From an uncultured Dorea sp. (GTDB lineage: Bacteria > Bacillota > Clostridia > Lachnospirales > Lachnospiraceae): 42,499 nucleotides of DNA. The notes beneath the pieces were generated by a model that had not been told where the DNA came from, ran no database searches, and saw only the letters and a program-made list of their open reading frames with translations. This document shows, piece by piece, positions 23,729-32,341 of the stretch (within the stretch, counting starts at the first letter, position 1; every line of letters begins with the position of its first letter). A program made the translations under genes and the position numbers. The stretch is from assembly GCA_910577685.1 (NCBI GenBank), contig CAJTOH010000032.1, positions 1 to 42,499 of the forward strand, written 5' to 3'.

Positions 23729-25570
23729 TTACGCGCTCCGCTCAAACTGCGAATTATAAAGCTCCGCATAGAACCCGCCCTGCGCCAGCAGTTCTTCATG
23801 GTTCCCCTGCTCGATAATATCCCCGTCCTTCATCACCAGAATCAAATCCGCATCCCGGATCGTAGACAGCCGGTGCGCAATGATAAAGCTGGTCCTCCCC
23901 CGCATCAGGTTATCCATCGCCTTCTGTATCCTGACCTCCGTACGGGTATCTACGGAACTGGTGGCTTCATCCAGAATCAATATCTTCGGGTCCGCCAAAA
24001 TCGCCCGGGCAATGGTCAATAACTGTTTCTGCCCCTGTGAAACATTGTTCGCCTCCTCGTTCAGCTCCATCCCGTAACCGCCAGGAAGCGTCTGCACAAA
24101 CCGGTGTACATAAGCCGCCTTGGCAGCCTCCACCACTTCTTCGTGGGTTGCGTCCAGTTTCCCATAACGGATATTGTCCTCAATACTCCCCTTGAACAGC
24201 CATGTATCCTGTAATACCATCCCGAACATTTCCCGAAGCTCGCTCCGGTTGAAATCCCGGATGTCATGCCCGTCGACCTTAATCGCCCCACTGTTCACGT
24301 CATAGAAGCGCATGACCAGCTTCACCATAGTCGTCTTTCCGGCCCCGGTAGGACCGACGATGGCAATCTTCTGCCCGGATTCCACCTTTGCGCTGAAATC
24401 ATGAATGATGGTGTGCTCCGGATTATACCCGAACCGCACATGTTCAAACTCAACGCGCCCTTCCAATCCCTTGATTGAAACCGCATCCGGCACGGTCTGG
24501 TCTTCCTCCTCTTCCTCCAAGAATTCAAACACCCTCTCAGAAGCAGCCGCCGTAAATTGAAGCATGTTCGCCACCTGAGCCGCCTGCTGGATTGGCTGGG
24601 TGAAATTCCGCACGTACTGGATAAAGGACTGGATATCCCCCACCTCAATCACATCCTTAATGGCGAGCCATCCCCCTAAGATTACCACGGATACATACCC
24701 CAGATTTCCCACGAACTGCATAATCGGCATCATCATTCCGGACAAAAACTGAGATTTCCATGCAGACTCATACAGGATTTCGTTATCCCGGTCAAATTCC
24801 GCAATCACATCCGTCTCCTTATTAAATGCCTTCACGATATTATGTCCGCCGTAGACTTCCTCAACCTGCCCGTTCACATGCCCCAGATACTCCTGCTGGC
24901 TCTTGAAATATTTCTGTGAGCGCTTCACGATTACGGAAATCAGTCCCACGGAAACCGGAAGAATCAACAGGGCTATCAACGTCATCAACGGGCTGATGCT
25001 CAGCATCATCACAAGCACGCCGATAATCGTGGCCACGGACGTAATGAGCTGCGTCGCACTCTGGTTCAAACTCTGGCTGAGCGTATCCACATCATTGGTA
25101 ATCCGCGACAGAATCTCCCCATGGGGCTGCCTGTCGAAATAGTTCATGGGCAGACGGTTAATCTTCTCCGAAATCTCCTTTCGCATCCGATAGGTTAATT
25201 TCTGGGAAACACCTGTCATAATATATCCTTGGATAAAGGAAAATAACGCGCTGCACACATACAATCCCAGCAGCAGAATCAGGATTCTTCCGATTTTGTC
25301 AAAATCAATTCCCGCTCCCCCCGAAATCTTTCCGACTAATCCGTTAAAAATCTCCGTCGTAGCCTTTCCCAGAATCTTCGGTCCCAGGATATTAAAAACG
25401 GTACTTCCTACGGCAAATACGGCTACCAATAAAAACGGAAGTTTATACATCCCGAGATACGACATGAGTTTCTTCATCGTACCCTTAAAATCCTTTGCCT
25501 TCTCTCCCGGCATGCCATGTCCCCCATGTCCCATGCCCGGCCCTCTGTTTCCCATACCTCGTCTCGCCAT
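23729..25570 (-). CDS. ABC multidrug exporter subunit B (canonical ATP site)
   Basis: 613 residues: six membrane helices (~40-320) fused to a nucleotide-binding domain. Walker A is GPTGAGKTT, the signature is NVSQGQKQ rather than LSGGQ, and Walker B LILDEATSSVD keeps the catalytic Glu. The first 22 residues are rich in Gly, Met and His (GMGHGGHGMPGEK), a possible metal-binding tail. It starts one base after the partner gene ends and follows GGAGG, so the two are translationally linked. With the 757-residue partner it would form a heterodimer like BmrCD or LmrCD, with one active and one degenerate site. The upstream marR gene likely controls it. Confidence 0.92.
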   Translation of the reverse strand: MARRGMGNRGPGMGHGGHGMPGEKAKDFKGTMKKLMSYLGMYKLPFLLVAVFAVGSTVFNILGPKILGKATTEIFNGLVGKISGGAGIDFDKIGRILILLLGLYVCSALFSFIQGYIMTGVSQKLTYRMRKEISEKINRLPMNYFDRQPHGEILSRITNDVDTLSQSLNQSATQLITSVATIIGVLVMMLSISPLMTLIALLILPVSVGLISVIVKRSQKYFKSQQEYLGHVNGQVEEVYGGHNIVKAFNKETDVIAEFDRDNEILYESAWKSQFLSGMMMPIMQFVGNLGYVSVVILGGWLAIKDVIEVGDIQSFIQYVRNFTQPIQQAAQVANMLQFTAAASERVFEFLEEEEEDQTVPDAVSIKGLEGRVEFEHVRFGYNPEHTIIHDFSAKVESGQKIAIVGPTGAGKTTMVKLVMRFYDVNSGAIKVDGHDIRDFNRSELREMFGMVLQDTWLFKGSIEDNIRYGKLDATHEEVVEAAKAAYVHRFVQTLPGGYGMELNEEANNVSQGQKQLLTIARAILADPKILILDEATSSVDTRTEVRIQKAMDNLMRGRTSFIIAHRLSTIRDADLILVMKDGDIIEQGNHEELLAQGGFYAELYNSQFERSA

Positions 25571-25571
25571 A

Positions 25572-27845
25572 TCAGCCCACCTCCTTCATGTCGTTTTCCA
25601 GCTCCTTCTCGGATAACTGCGACGATGCAATCTGGTAATATTCCTCGCAATTCTTCAAAAGCTCCCTGTGCGTCCCCTTGCCTACAATCTTCCCGTCGTC
25701 CAGCACAAGAATCTGCTCCGCATGGAGAATCGTGCTGATTCGCTGCGCGACAATCAGTACGGTACTCTTAGCCGTCTTTTCTTTCAGCGCATTCCTCAGC
25801 TTTACGTCCGTCTTATAGTCAAGCGCCGAGAAACTGTCGTCGAAAATATACACATCCGGATGTTTCGCAATGGCTCTCGCAATGGACAGCCTCTGCTTCT
25901 GCCCTCCTGATACGTTAGAGCCCCCCTGTGCAATGGGGCTTTGGTACTTCTTTTGTTTCTCCTCAATGAACTCTGACGCTTGGGCGATTTCTGCCGCCTC
26001 CCGCATCGTCTCCTCGCTTCCTTCCGGGTTCCCGTACAGGATATTAGACGCGATATCGCCGGAGAACAGGACTCCCTTCTGGGGCACATATCCAAGCCGC
26101 TCCCGGAGTTCTTTCTGGGAAACGTCCCGGATGTCCACGCCGTCAATGGTAATCTTCCCCTCCGTGACATCGTAGAAACGCGGGAGCAGATTGACCAATG
26201 TAGATTTCCCGCTTCCCGTACTTCCAATCAGCGCCGTGGTCTTTCCCGGTTCTGCCGTAAATGAAATATCATGGAGCACTTCTTCCTCTGCTCCCGGATA
26301 ACGGAAGGAAACATGGTCGAACCTTACCTCCCCGATTCCGTTTTCCCCGAAATGAACCGGGCTGTCGGAATCGTGGATCAACGTGCTGCTAATCAGGATT
26401 TCGTCGACACGGTCTGCCGAAACAGCCGCCCTTGGCAGCATGACGGATATCATGCAAATCATAAGGAAGGACATGATAATCTGCATGGTATACTGGATAA
26501 ATGCCATCATATCGCCCACCTGCATGCTGCCATCGTTGATGCTGTGTCCTCCCACCCAGACAATCAGTACGGCAATCCCGTTCATAATCAGCATCATGAA
26601 CGGCATCATGAAAGTCATAGCGCGGTTCACGAACAGGTTGGTCTTTGTCAAATCCTTATTTGCACCGTCAAAACGATTCTCCTCGTATTTCTCCGTACTG
26701 AACGCACGGATGACCTGGAGTCCGGTCAGTATCTCGCGGCTGACCAGGTTCAGGCGGTCTACCATGCTCTGCACCACCTTGAACTTGGGCATTACCACCG
26801 CGAACAGAACGACCACCACCGTCACGATAAGCGCCACTGCCAGCGCGATAATCCAAGACATATCCGCATTGGTACGGAACACCTTGAAGATACCTCCTGC
26901 CGCCATAATCGGCGCGTACAGTACCATCCTAAGAATCATCACCGACAATAACTGAATCTGCTGGATATCGTTGGTACTGCGTGTAATCAGGGACGCTGTA
27001 GAGAATTTGTCAAACTCGCCGTTGGAGAATCCTACCACCTTGCGGAATACCTCCTTCCGAAGCCCCCGCCCTACCTTCGCGCCTACGCGTGACGCCATCA
27101 GCCCGACGATGATACTCGCAATCATCCCTAATGCCGCCAAGGCAAGCATCTTTCCTCCTGTCCGGAGGATATAGCCGGTTTCAATCCGGTTGGTGTCAAC
27201 TCCGATTTTCTCGTATGCGTTTTGAATGTAGATTGCGGCAGACTGCTCAATCATGGTTTCCGGCATAGCGGAAAACTGCTCTTCAATCTCTGCAACAACG
27301 GAATCACGCTGAGAGCCTTCCATCATTTCAAATATTTCGTAGACGGACATCCGGCTGACGTCCGGCATCCCGGACTCCATCTGCTCCTTCATCCGCCGTT
27401 CCATCTCCGCCGCAGATTCACTGCCGGAATCAAACCCGGCGCACAGAAGCATAGGCTTTCCAAGGATCTCCGAGAGTTCATCCAATTTCTCCCCGTCTTC
27501 CCTGATCTCTTTGGAAATTTCCAACACATTTCCCTCCGAGCCGCTTTCTTCGGAGGCGTCCCTGTCATAAACATATATTTCGGAAGAACCGGAGCTAGTC
27601 TCATAAGCCTCCCTCACCGTTTCCTGCCGCTCCATAGGCACGAACAGCAGCAAACGGTTCAAATCTTCTTCGCTGATCATATAGGGAACCTTCTCGTCAA
27701 TTCCTTTCTGCTGTATCCCCACATTGACAATATCCGACGTATAAGCGGGCAGGGACAAGTCGCAGTATGCCTGCACCATCAATACGCAGAAAATAGCCGC
27801 CACCGATCCGGCATACGGTCTTAAAAACTTGTATAATTTAAGCAT
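25572..27845 (-). CDS. ABC multidrug exporter subunit A (degenerate ATP site, large external domain)
   Basis: 757 residues. The transmembrane part is interrupted by ~200 residues between helix 1 and helix 2 (~45-240), acidic and low in hydrophobics, which would face outside. The nucleotide-binding domain has GSTGSGKSTLVN, NVSGGQKQRLSIARA, and a Walker B ending IFDDSFSALD where Asp replaces the catalytic Glu, marking the degenerate site of a heterodimeric exporter. It begins 32 bases after marR. The external insert is not a domain I recognise; it could bind a peptide or antibiotic. Confidence 0.92.
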   Translation of the reverse strand: MLKLYKFLRPYAGSVAAIFCVLMVQAYCDLSLPAYTSDIVNVGIQQKGIDEKVPYMISEEDLNRLLLFVPMERQETVREAYETSSGSSEIYVYDRDASEESGSEGNVLEISKEIREDGEKLDELSEILGKPMLLCAGFDSGSESAAEMERRMKEQMESGMPDVSRMSVYEIFEMMEGSQRDSVVAEIEEQFSAMPETMIEQSAAIYIQNAYEKIGVDTNRIETGYILRTGGKMLALAALGMIASIIVGLMASRVGAKVGRGLRKEVFRKVVGFSNGEFDKFSTASLITRSTNDIQQIQLLSVMILRMVLYAPIMAAGGIFKVFRTNADMSWIIALAVALIVTVVVVLFAVVMPKFKVVQSMVDRLNLVSREILTGLQVIRAFSTEKYEENRFDGANKDLTKTNLFVNRAMTFMMPFMMLIMNGIAVLIVWVGGHSINDGSMQVGDMMAFIQYTMQIIMSFLMICMISVMLPRAAVSADRVDEILISSTLIHDSDSPVHFGENGIGEVRFDHVSFRYPGAEEEVLHDISFTAEPGKTTALIGSTGSGKSTLVNLLPRFYDVTEGKITIDGVDIRDVSQKELRERLGYVPQKGVLFSGDIASNILYGNPEGSEETMREAAEIAQASEFIEEKQKKYQSPIAQGGSNVSGGQKQRLSIARAIAKHPDVYIFDDSFSALDYKTDVKLRNALKEKTAKSTVLIVAQRISTILHAEQILVLDDGKIVGKGTHRELLKNCEEYYQIASSQLSEKELENDMKEVG

Positions 27846-27877
27846 ATCTCACCTTTCCTTTCCTCAAACGGCCTTCA

Positions 27878-28378
27878 TTAGAATTCGTGTCCCATCGGCG
27901 GCCCTGTCTTCTCAATAATCGTCTTAAAATCCATTCCTTTGAAGTCCTTGGAATCCATCAGGTTTCCCCGCATCGCCAGAAGCAGACGCCGAAACAGCAG
28001 CCTTTCCTCCACGGAAAATCCCTGATACAGGATCTCTTCCATCTCATCCATAATGGATTTTAACTTCTCAATACATTCCTTCCCAGCCTCTGACAGCCGT
28101 ATACGGATGATCCTCTGATCCTTCTCGTCCGGCTCCTTCTTAATCAGTCCAAGCTCTTCTAACTTTCTGAGCGTCACGGTCATGGAAGGCGGCGTGATTC
28201 CGATCTTCCGTGCAAGCTGCCGCTGGGAAAGTCCCCCGTGGCTGTTCAGGATAAACAAAATGCCTGCCTGACTCGGATTCAATTCCATATCCTCCATCCG
28301 CCTGACCGCATGGTATCTGCTTAAATGCATTAACTGGTGCATCACGATGAACACAGACCCATCCTCTATATTCTTCAT
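27878..28378 (-). CDS. MarR-family transcriptional regulator
   Basis: 166 residues from ATG 28378 (GGAGGG 6 bases before); an upstream in-frame codon at 28402 has no site. The winged helix is clear: NPSQAGILFILNSHGGLSQRQLARKIGITPPSMTVTLRKLEELGLIKK and the wing DEKDQRIIRIRLSEAG. First gene of a marR-ABC-ABC operon and very probably its repressor. A perfect GTTAG-TTTT-CTAAC dyad lies 34 bases upstream. Confidence 0.92.
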   Translation of the reverse strand: MKNIEDGSVFIVMHQLMHLSRYHAVRRMEDMELNPSQAGILFILNSHGGLSQRQLARKIGITPPSMTVTLRKLEELGLIKKEPDEKDQRIIRIRLSEAGKECIEKLKSIMDEMEEILYQGFSVEERLLFRRLLLAMRGNLMDSKDFKGMDFKTIIEKTGPPMGHEF

Positions 28379-28411
28379 GGTATCCCTCCTTTCGCCCCGC
28401 AATACAATATA

Positions 28412-28425
28412 GTTAGTTTTCTAAC
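28412..28425 (-). promoter_or_regulatory. MarR operator candidate
   Basis: GTTAGTTTTCTAAC: perfect 5-base arms around TTTT, in the gap between marR and its predicted promoter (a minus-strand TTGACA lies about 30 bases further upstream). Position and symmetry fit autorepression. Confidence 0.5.
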
Positions 28426-28533
28426 ATTTAGATTAGTCAATTTTACCAGATATGTCAACATATTTATGGTTTTTTAACATTTTTTATGGGAAATTCAGAA
28501 AAATTTCATTAGATAGATGAATAAAATAAATTA

Positions 28534-28569
28534 TCCGGGACGCTGGGCGTAAAAATGCCGCGTCCCGGA
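28534..28569 (-). terminator. Intrinsic terminator after dtd
   Basis: TCCGGGACGC (28534-28543) pairs perfectly with GCGTCCCGGA (28560-28569). On the minus strand it follows the dtd stop and runs into an AT-rich tract (TAATTTATTTT). Confidence 0.75.
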
Positions 28570-28614
28570 CACTGCGAACCATGCTTATCCGTTCCAAGCA
28601 CGGGGAATCCCTTA

Positions 28615-29061
28615 TTACAGCGTTTCGGAATCAAGAATAATCGTAAAAGGACCGTCGTTAATCAGGCTGACCTTCATATCCGCCCCAAACCTTCCCCGTT
28701 CCACTACGGAAACCTGTTCCTTGCATTTTGCAATGATGTATTCATACATCTCCTCCGCCATATCCGGCGCTCCCGCCTCAATAAAGCTGGGGCGGTTCCC
28801 TTTCTTGCAGTTCGCATACAGGGTAAACTGTGAAATCAGCAGAAGCCCGCCGCCGACGGTATCCAGAGACAGGTTTGTCTTCCCCTGCTCGTCCTCAAAG
28901 ATACGAAGCCCCAGCATCTTCTTCACCATCTTATCGGCAATCTCTCTGGTGTCGGAATCACAGACGCCGATAAGAACCATAAAACCTTTCCCAATCCTTC
29001 CAATAACGTCCCCGTCTACCTTTACTTCGCTTTCTGCTACTCTCTGAATAATAAATCTCAT
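28615..29061 (-). CDS. dtd: D-aminoacyl-tRNA deacylase
   Basis: 148 residues. It removes D-amino acids (and glycine wrongly put on tRNA-Ala) from tRNA. The family signatures are present: MRFIIQRV at the start, LLISQFTLYA (active Ser-Gln-Phe-Thr) and INDGPFTIIL carrying the Gly-cisPro gate. ATG 29061 overlaps the end of the transporter gene by four bases (ATGA), so the two are cotranscribed. Confidence 0.95.
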   Translation of the reverse strand: MRFIIQRVAESEVKVDGDVIGRIGKGFMVLIGVCDSDTREIADKMVKKMLGLRIFEDEQGKTNLSLDTVGGGLLLISQFTLYANCKKGNRPSFIEAGAPDMAEEMYEYIIAKCKEQVSVVERGRFGADMKVSLINDGPFTIILDSETL

Positions 29062-29963
29062 CTTGCCATAACCTCCTTCTTCTCAGGCAATTGCGCCAAA
29101 ATAATCGCCGCAAACATTAACACGCATCCTATAGATTCCCGCACAGAAAGTTGTTCTCCTAACACAACCCATCCTGCCAGTACGGAAAAACAAGACTCCA
29201 GACTCAAAATCAAAGATGCAACGGCAGGATTTACATTCTTCTGACCTATGATCTGCAGAGTATAGGCCACGCCGCAGGACAATACTCCCGCGTACAAAAG
29301 AGGCATCCATCCCTTTATCATAGCCCCGATCCTCGGCGTTTCCAGCAGAAACATAAACGGCATCGACGCGATCCCGCACACAAAAAACTGGATACAGGAC
29401 ATCTTCACCCCGTCGACCTTCGGCGAAAAATAATCAATCACAAGAATATGTACGGAAAATACCAATGCGCAGAAAAAGATCAGGACATCGCCCTTTCCGA
29501 CGGAAAACTTCTCTGTCATACATAGAAAATATAAACCGGCAAGGGCAATAATAACCGCCGCCCACACCTTCCATCCGGTCTTTTTCTTAAGAAATATCCC
29601 CAGAACCGGAACGATCACAATGTAGCAGGCAGTAATAAAACCCGCCTTCCCCGCCGTCGTATACTGGATTCCGATCTGCTGAAGGCTGCTGGCCCCAAAC
29701 AGCAGAAGCCCGCATGCAATCCCTCCAAGTATAAGATTCTTCCTCTCATCTCTTACACTGCCGCCCCTTACTTCCTTTTCGCCCTTTCCATTCAACATCT
29801 TAAGGACCGCGATACACGGAAGCAGCGCAGCCCCTCCGATGATGCTGCGAACCCCGTTAAACGTAAACGGGCCCAGATAATCCATCCCCACACTCTGGGC
29901 AACAAAGGCCGTTCCCCAGATAAACGCGGTCAATACCAATATTACTGCATTTTTTGTCTTCAT
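29058..29963 (-). CDS. EamA/DMT-family transporter
   Basis: 301 residues, ten hydrophobic helices in two EamA halves (ILVLTAFIWGTAFVAQSVGMDYLGPFTFNGVRSIIGG for the first; the second ends SVLAGWVVLGEQLSVRESIGCVLMFAAIIL). Exports metabolites or amino acids in known members; substrate unknown here. First gene of the eamA-dtd pair. A large hairpin with a following T-run lies in its leader. Confidence 0.9.
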   Translation of the reverse strand: MKTKNAVILVLTAFIWGTAFVAQSVGMDYLGPFTFNGVRSIIGGAALLPCIAVLKMLNGKGEKEVRGGSVRDERKNLILGGIACGLLLFGASSLQQIGIQYTTAGKAGFITACYIVIVPVLGIFLKKKTGWKVWAAVIIALAGLYFLCMTEKFSVGKGDVLIFFCALVFSVHILVIDYFSPKVDGVKMSCIQFFVCGIASMPFMFLLETPRIGAMIKGWMPLLYAGVLSCGVAYTLQIIGQKNVNPAVASLILSLESCFSVLAGWVVLGEQLSVRESIGCVLMFAAIILAQLPEKKEVMAR

Positions 29964-29988
29964 ACTAACACCACCTCACAAAAATCCC

Positions 29989-30041
29989 AAGACATGGCCG
30001 GACCGCCTTGACAGCGCCTCGGCACATGTCTTACCATTATA
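29989..30041 (-). promoter_or_regulatory. eamA promoter and terminator-like leader hairpin
   Basis: TATAAT (minus strand, 30036-30041) is a likely -10. The transcript would begin near 30030 with a hairpin whose arms are AAGACATGGCCGGACCGC (29989-30006) and GCGCCTCGGCACATGTCTT (30014-30032), imperfect by one bulge and two mismatches, followed by GGGATTTTTG before the ribosome site. It could act as an attenuator. Confidence 0.35.
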
Positions 30042-30070
30042 GCATACAATATCGGACGAAGTCCACCATC

Positions 30071-30124
30071 CTAGTGTGACAACACATTTACATTTGTCTG
30101 AAAGTAAATGTGTCGTCACACTAG
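30071..30124. repeat. 54-base hairpin element with CTAGTGTG ends
   Basis: CTAGTGTGAC (30071-30080) and GTCACACTAG (30115-30124) are perfect complements; inside, AACACATTTAC pairs with GTAAATGTGTC with one mismatch at the junction. The loop is about 10 bases. The terminal CTAGTGTG is the same octamer that ends the element at 15925. Confidence 0.75.
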
Positions 30125-30161
30125 ACTCTGAATTATTCAAAATACAAATATGGAGATTAAC

Positions 30162-30842
30162 ATGAAAAAACATAGCATAGAATGTAAAAATTTCCTATTT
30201 TACTGCGGTTGTGTGATGTTGATAAGCGAACTCTGGAAACAATACACCCTCACCTATACCGTAAATCACGGAATATATAACTGGTGGTATTTTCCGTTTC
30301 AGCTATGCAGCGTCCCCATGTACGTCTGCCTGATGTTTCCCGCCGTTTCATCGAAACGCGCCTGCGGGCTTCTGCGGACATTTCTCATGGATTTCGGGCT
30401 GCTGGCAGGCATCTTCACTTTCTTTGATACCACGGGAATGTACTATTCTTACCCTCCTCTTACCGTCCACTCTTTTGCATGGCATATCCTTCTAATCATC
30501 ATAGGGATCTATGCAGGTTTCACAGGCAGAGCGGATTATTCCGGGAAAGGGTTTGCGAAAAGCGCGGGTATCTTCCTGTCCTGCTGCCTGCTCGCCACAT
30601 TCTTTAACCTGATCTTCCATCCCTGCGGAAGAATCAATATGTTCTATATCAGCCCTTTCTACCAGATGGGACAGATCGTCTTTCGGGACATAGCAAAGCT
30701 TTGCGGAAATACAGCCGGGATTGTCTCCTATCTCGCCTCCATCCTGATCGGGGCAGGGCTTCTTCATCTGCTCTGGTGCCTGTGGGCAAAGAATAATAAA
30801 CTTGATTCTCATATGGAAGATTTGTATAATGAAATAAGATAA
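30162..30842 (+). CDS. YwaF-like (TIGR02206) integral membrane protein
   Basis: About 226 residues, seven hydrophobic helices. Family signs: WWYFPFQLCSVPMYVCL with the conserved F-Q-L-C, and HSFAWHILLIIIGIYAG. It matches the YwaF/TMEM164-type family of unknown function. ATG 30162 is chosen for TGGAG 7 bases before; an in-frame ATG at 30150 overlaps that site. Followed after 30 bases by a small unknown gene on the same strand. Confidence 0.8.
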   Translation: MKKHSIECKNFLFYCGCVMLISELWKQYTLTYTVNHGIYNWWYFPFQLCSVPMYVCLMFPAVSSKRACGLLRTFLMDFGLLAGIFTFFDTTGMYYSYPPLTVHSFAWHILLIIIGIYAGFTGRADYSGKGFAKSAGIFLSCCLLATFFNLIFHPCGRINMFYISPFYQMGQIVFRDIAKLCGNTAGIVSYLASILIGAGLLHLLWCLWAKNNKLDSHMEDLYNEIR

Positions 30843-30872
30843 AGGACACAAAGCAAAAACGGAGGTATTCAT

Positions 30873-31229
30873 ATGCTGACAGAACAACTATTAAAATCCC
30901 CGGGGTTTTTATATCAGATCGGAAATACCCATTACTATCTGGGCAAATGGATTTGCAGGGAATGTACGGAAGTGGACGCGGCCGACTGCGTCGTCATGTA
31001 TCAGATGTGCCGCAGCGGACACGAAGAACCTGAAACCAGTATGTATTTCAACAAATTACGCGCATACAGCGACTTTGCCTTGGAAGTCCCCTGCAATCCC
31101 GCAAAGACAAAATCCGACATGACCGCGCTGATTGACAGCCTCTCCGCCCCAATCCTTGCATCGCTTGAAACTCAGTTTCAGCAATTTGAAGAGGATTATC
31201 CCAAATACTGCGGCAATAGCCCCGCATAA
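30873..31229 (+). CDS. Small protein of unknown function
   Basis: 118 residues from ATG 30873, with GGAGG 6-7 bases before. I do not recognise the family. It is hydrophilic, probably cytosolic, with a cluster of Cys and His in the first half (WICRECTEVDAADCVVMYQMC..GHEE) that could bind a metal or form disulphides. It sits directly after the YwaF-like gene and probably shares its transcript. Its stop codon lies in the loop of a terminator-like hairpin. Confidence 0.75.
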   Translation: MLTEQLLKSPGFLYQIGNTHYYLGKWICRECTEVDAADCVVMYQMCRSGHEEPETSMYFNKLRAYSDFALEVPCNPAKTKSDMTALIDSLSAPILASLETQFQQFEEDYPKYCGNSPA

Positions 31230-31292
31230 AAAGCGGGGACGCCCTTTGGCACACCCGTCCGGACATCCGTCCGGCAAGGTATTCCAAAGGGC
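31220..31292. terminator. Double hairpin between convergent genes
   Basis: CCCCGC (31220-31225) pairs with GCGGGG (31233-31238) around ATAAAAA, the stop codon lying in the loop. GCCCTTTGG (31241-31249) pairs with CCAAAGGGC (31284-31292), with two GTCCGG-type repeats between. Likely a two-way terminator for the small gene and yitT. Confidence 0.6.
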
Positions 31293-31305
31293 ATCCTGCC
31301 TTACC

Positions 31306-32193
31306 TTACAATCTCTTCTCGAAATTCCCGATTACCGTAGAACCCTCCGTCAAAATCATGAATGCATTCGGGTCGATACTATGTACGATATGCTTGATCT
31401 GATTCACTTCATATTTTGACACCATAACAAACAGAATATAGGACCGCATCTGCGTGTAGGCTCCCTCTCCGTCCCATGTAGTCACTCCCCGCCCCGTCTG
31501 TTCCATGATCGCCTTGGATATCCCCAGCTTCTTGGTAAATATCATAACGCTTGTATTGATATTCTGAATATGCACCTTATCAACCGTCAGGGCGAAGACG
31601 GTCGCATAGATCAGAGAATATACGACAATCTCAATATCAAACATGAAGAGACAGATTCCATATACCACCAGATTCAGCAGGATATTGACCTGCCCCACGC
31701 TGACATTCCGGTATTTTTTCGCACAGCACACCCCGATAATATCCGGGCCGCCCGCAGTCCCGCGTCCACGGAGGATCATTCCGCTTCCGGCGCCCGCGAT
31801 AATCCCGCCGATAATACATGCCGTCAGATAATCCTCAATAATCGGCGTAATCGGCACAGGCACCAGCACCAGAAAAATACTGATGACAGTTGTTCCAAAC
31901 AGGGACTTCATTAAAAATCCCTTTCCCATCACACGAAACCCCATAAAAAATAACGGAACGTTCAAAATATAGTAGATCGCGCCGGCAATATCCATCCCCG
32001 GCGGCATCTGAAGATGAAGCACGCTGACAAGAAATGTACGAATCAACTGCGCAATTCCCATAAATCCCCCGTTATACAGGTCGAGCGGCGTGATCAACAT
32101 ATTCAAACCAACCGCATAAGTCAGACAGCCGGCCACAATATACGCCCCTTGCGTCAGACTTTCTTTTTTCTTTCCACTCACTTTTTCCAACAT
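31306..32193 (-). CDS. YitT-family membrane protein
   Basis: 295 residues: five or six membrane helices (e.g. GAYIVAGCLTYAVGLNMLITP, GGFMGIAQLI) and a soluble C-terminal DUF2179 domain (~215-285, GISKAIMEQTGRGVTTWDGEGAYT, V..YEVNQIKHIVHSIDPNAFM). Typical YitT/DUF161 architecture; the function is not settled, with transport suggested. Single gene with its own ribosome site. Confidence 0.9.
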   Translation of the reverse strand: MLEKVSGKKKESLTQGAYIVAGCLTYAVGLNMLITPLDLYNGGFMGIAQLIRTFLVSVLHLQMPPGMDIAGAIYYILNVPLFFMGFRVMGKGFLMKSLFGTTVISIFLVLVPVPITPIIEDYLTACIIGGIIAGAGSGMILRGRGTAGGPDIIGVCCAKKYRNVSVGQVNILLNLVVYGICLFMFDIEIVVYSLIYATVFALTVDKVHIQNINTSVMIFTKKLGISKAIMEQTGRGVTTWDGEGAYTQMRSYILFVMVSKYEVNQIKHIVHSIDPNAFMILTEGSTVIGNFEKRL

Positions 32194-32341
32194 GATACCT
32201 TATCCTTCTCTTTTCTTTCGCTTCCCCCAAAACTTGTCTATGTGAACGTCTTACACACCCCTTCTTTTTCATTTCAACCTCGTAATCTTCGTTCATTCTA
32301 GCATCCGGACGTAATGATTACAACTATATTTTGTAAGGAAA

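Noticed and set aside
26271..26951. 226-codon His-rich plus-strand frame opposite the ABC exporter
   Set aside because: Antisense of an ABC transmembrane domain; His richness mirrors Met/Val codons on the other strand.
29989..30032. Guanidine (ykkC-type) riboswitch before the DMT transporter
   Set aside because: The family often precedes small SMR pumps and has conserved ACGR loops; those are absent here.
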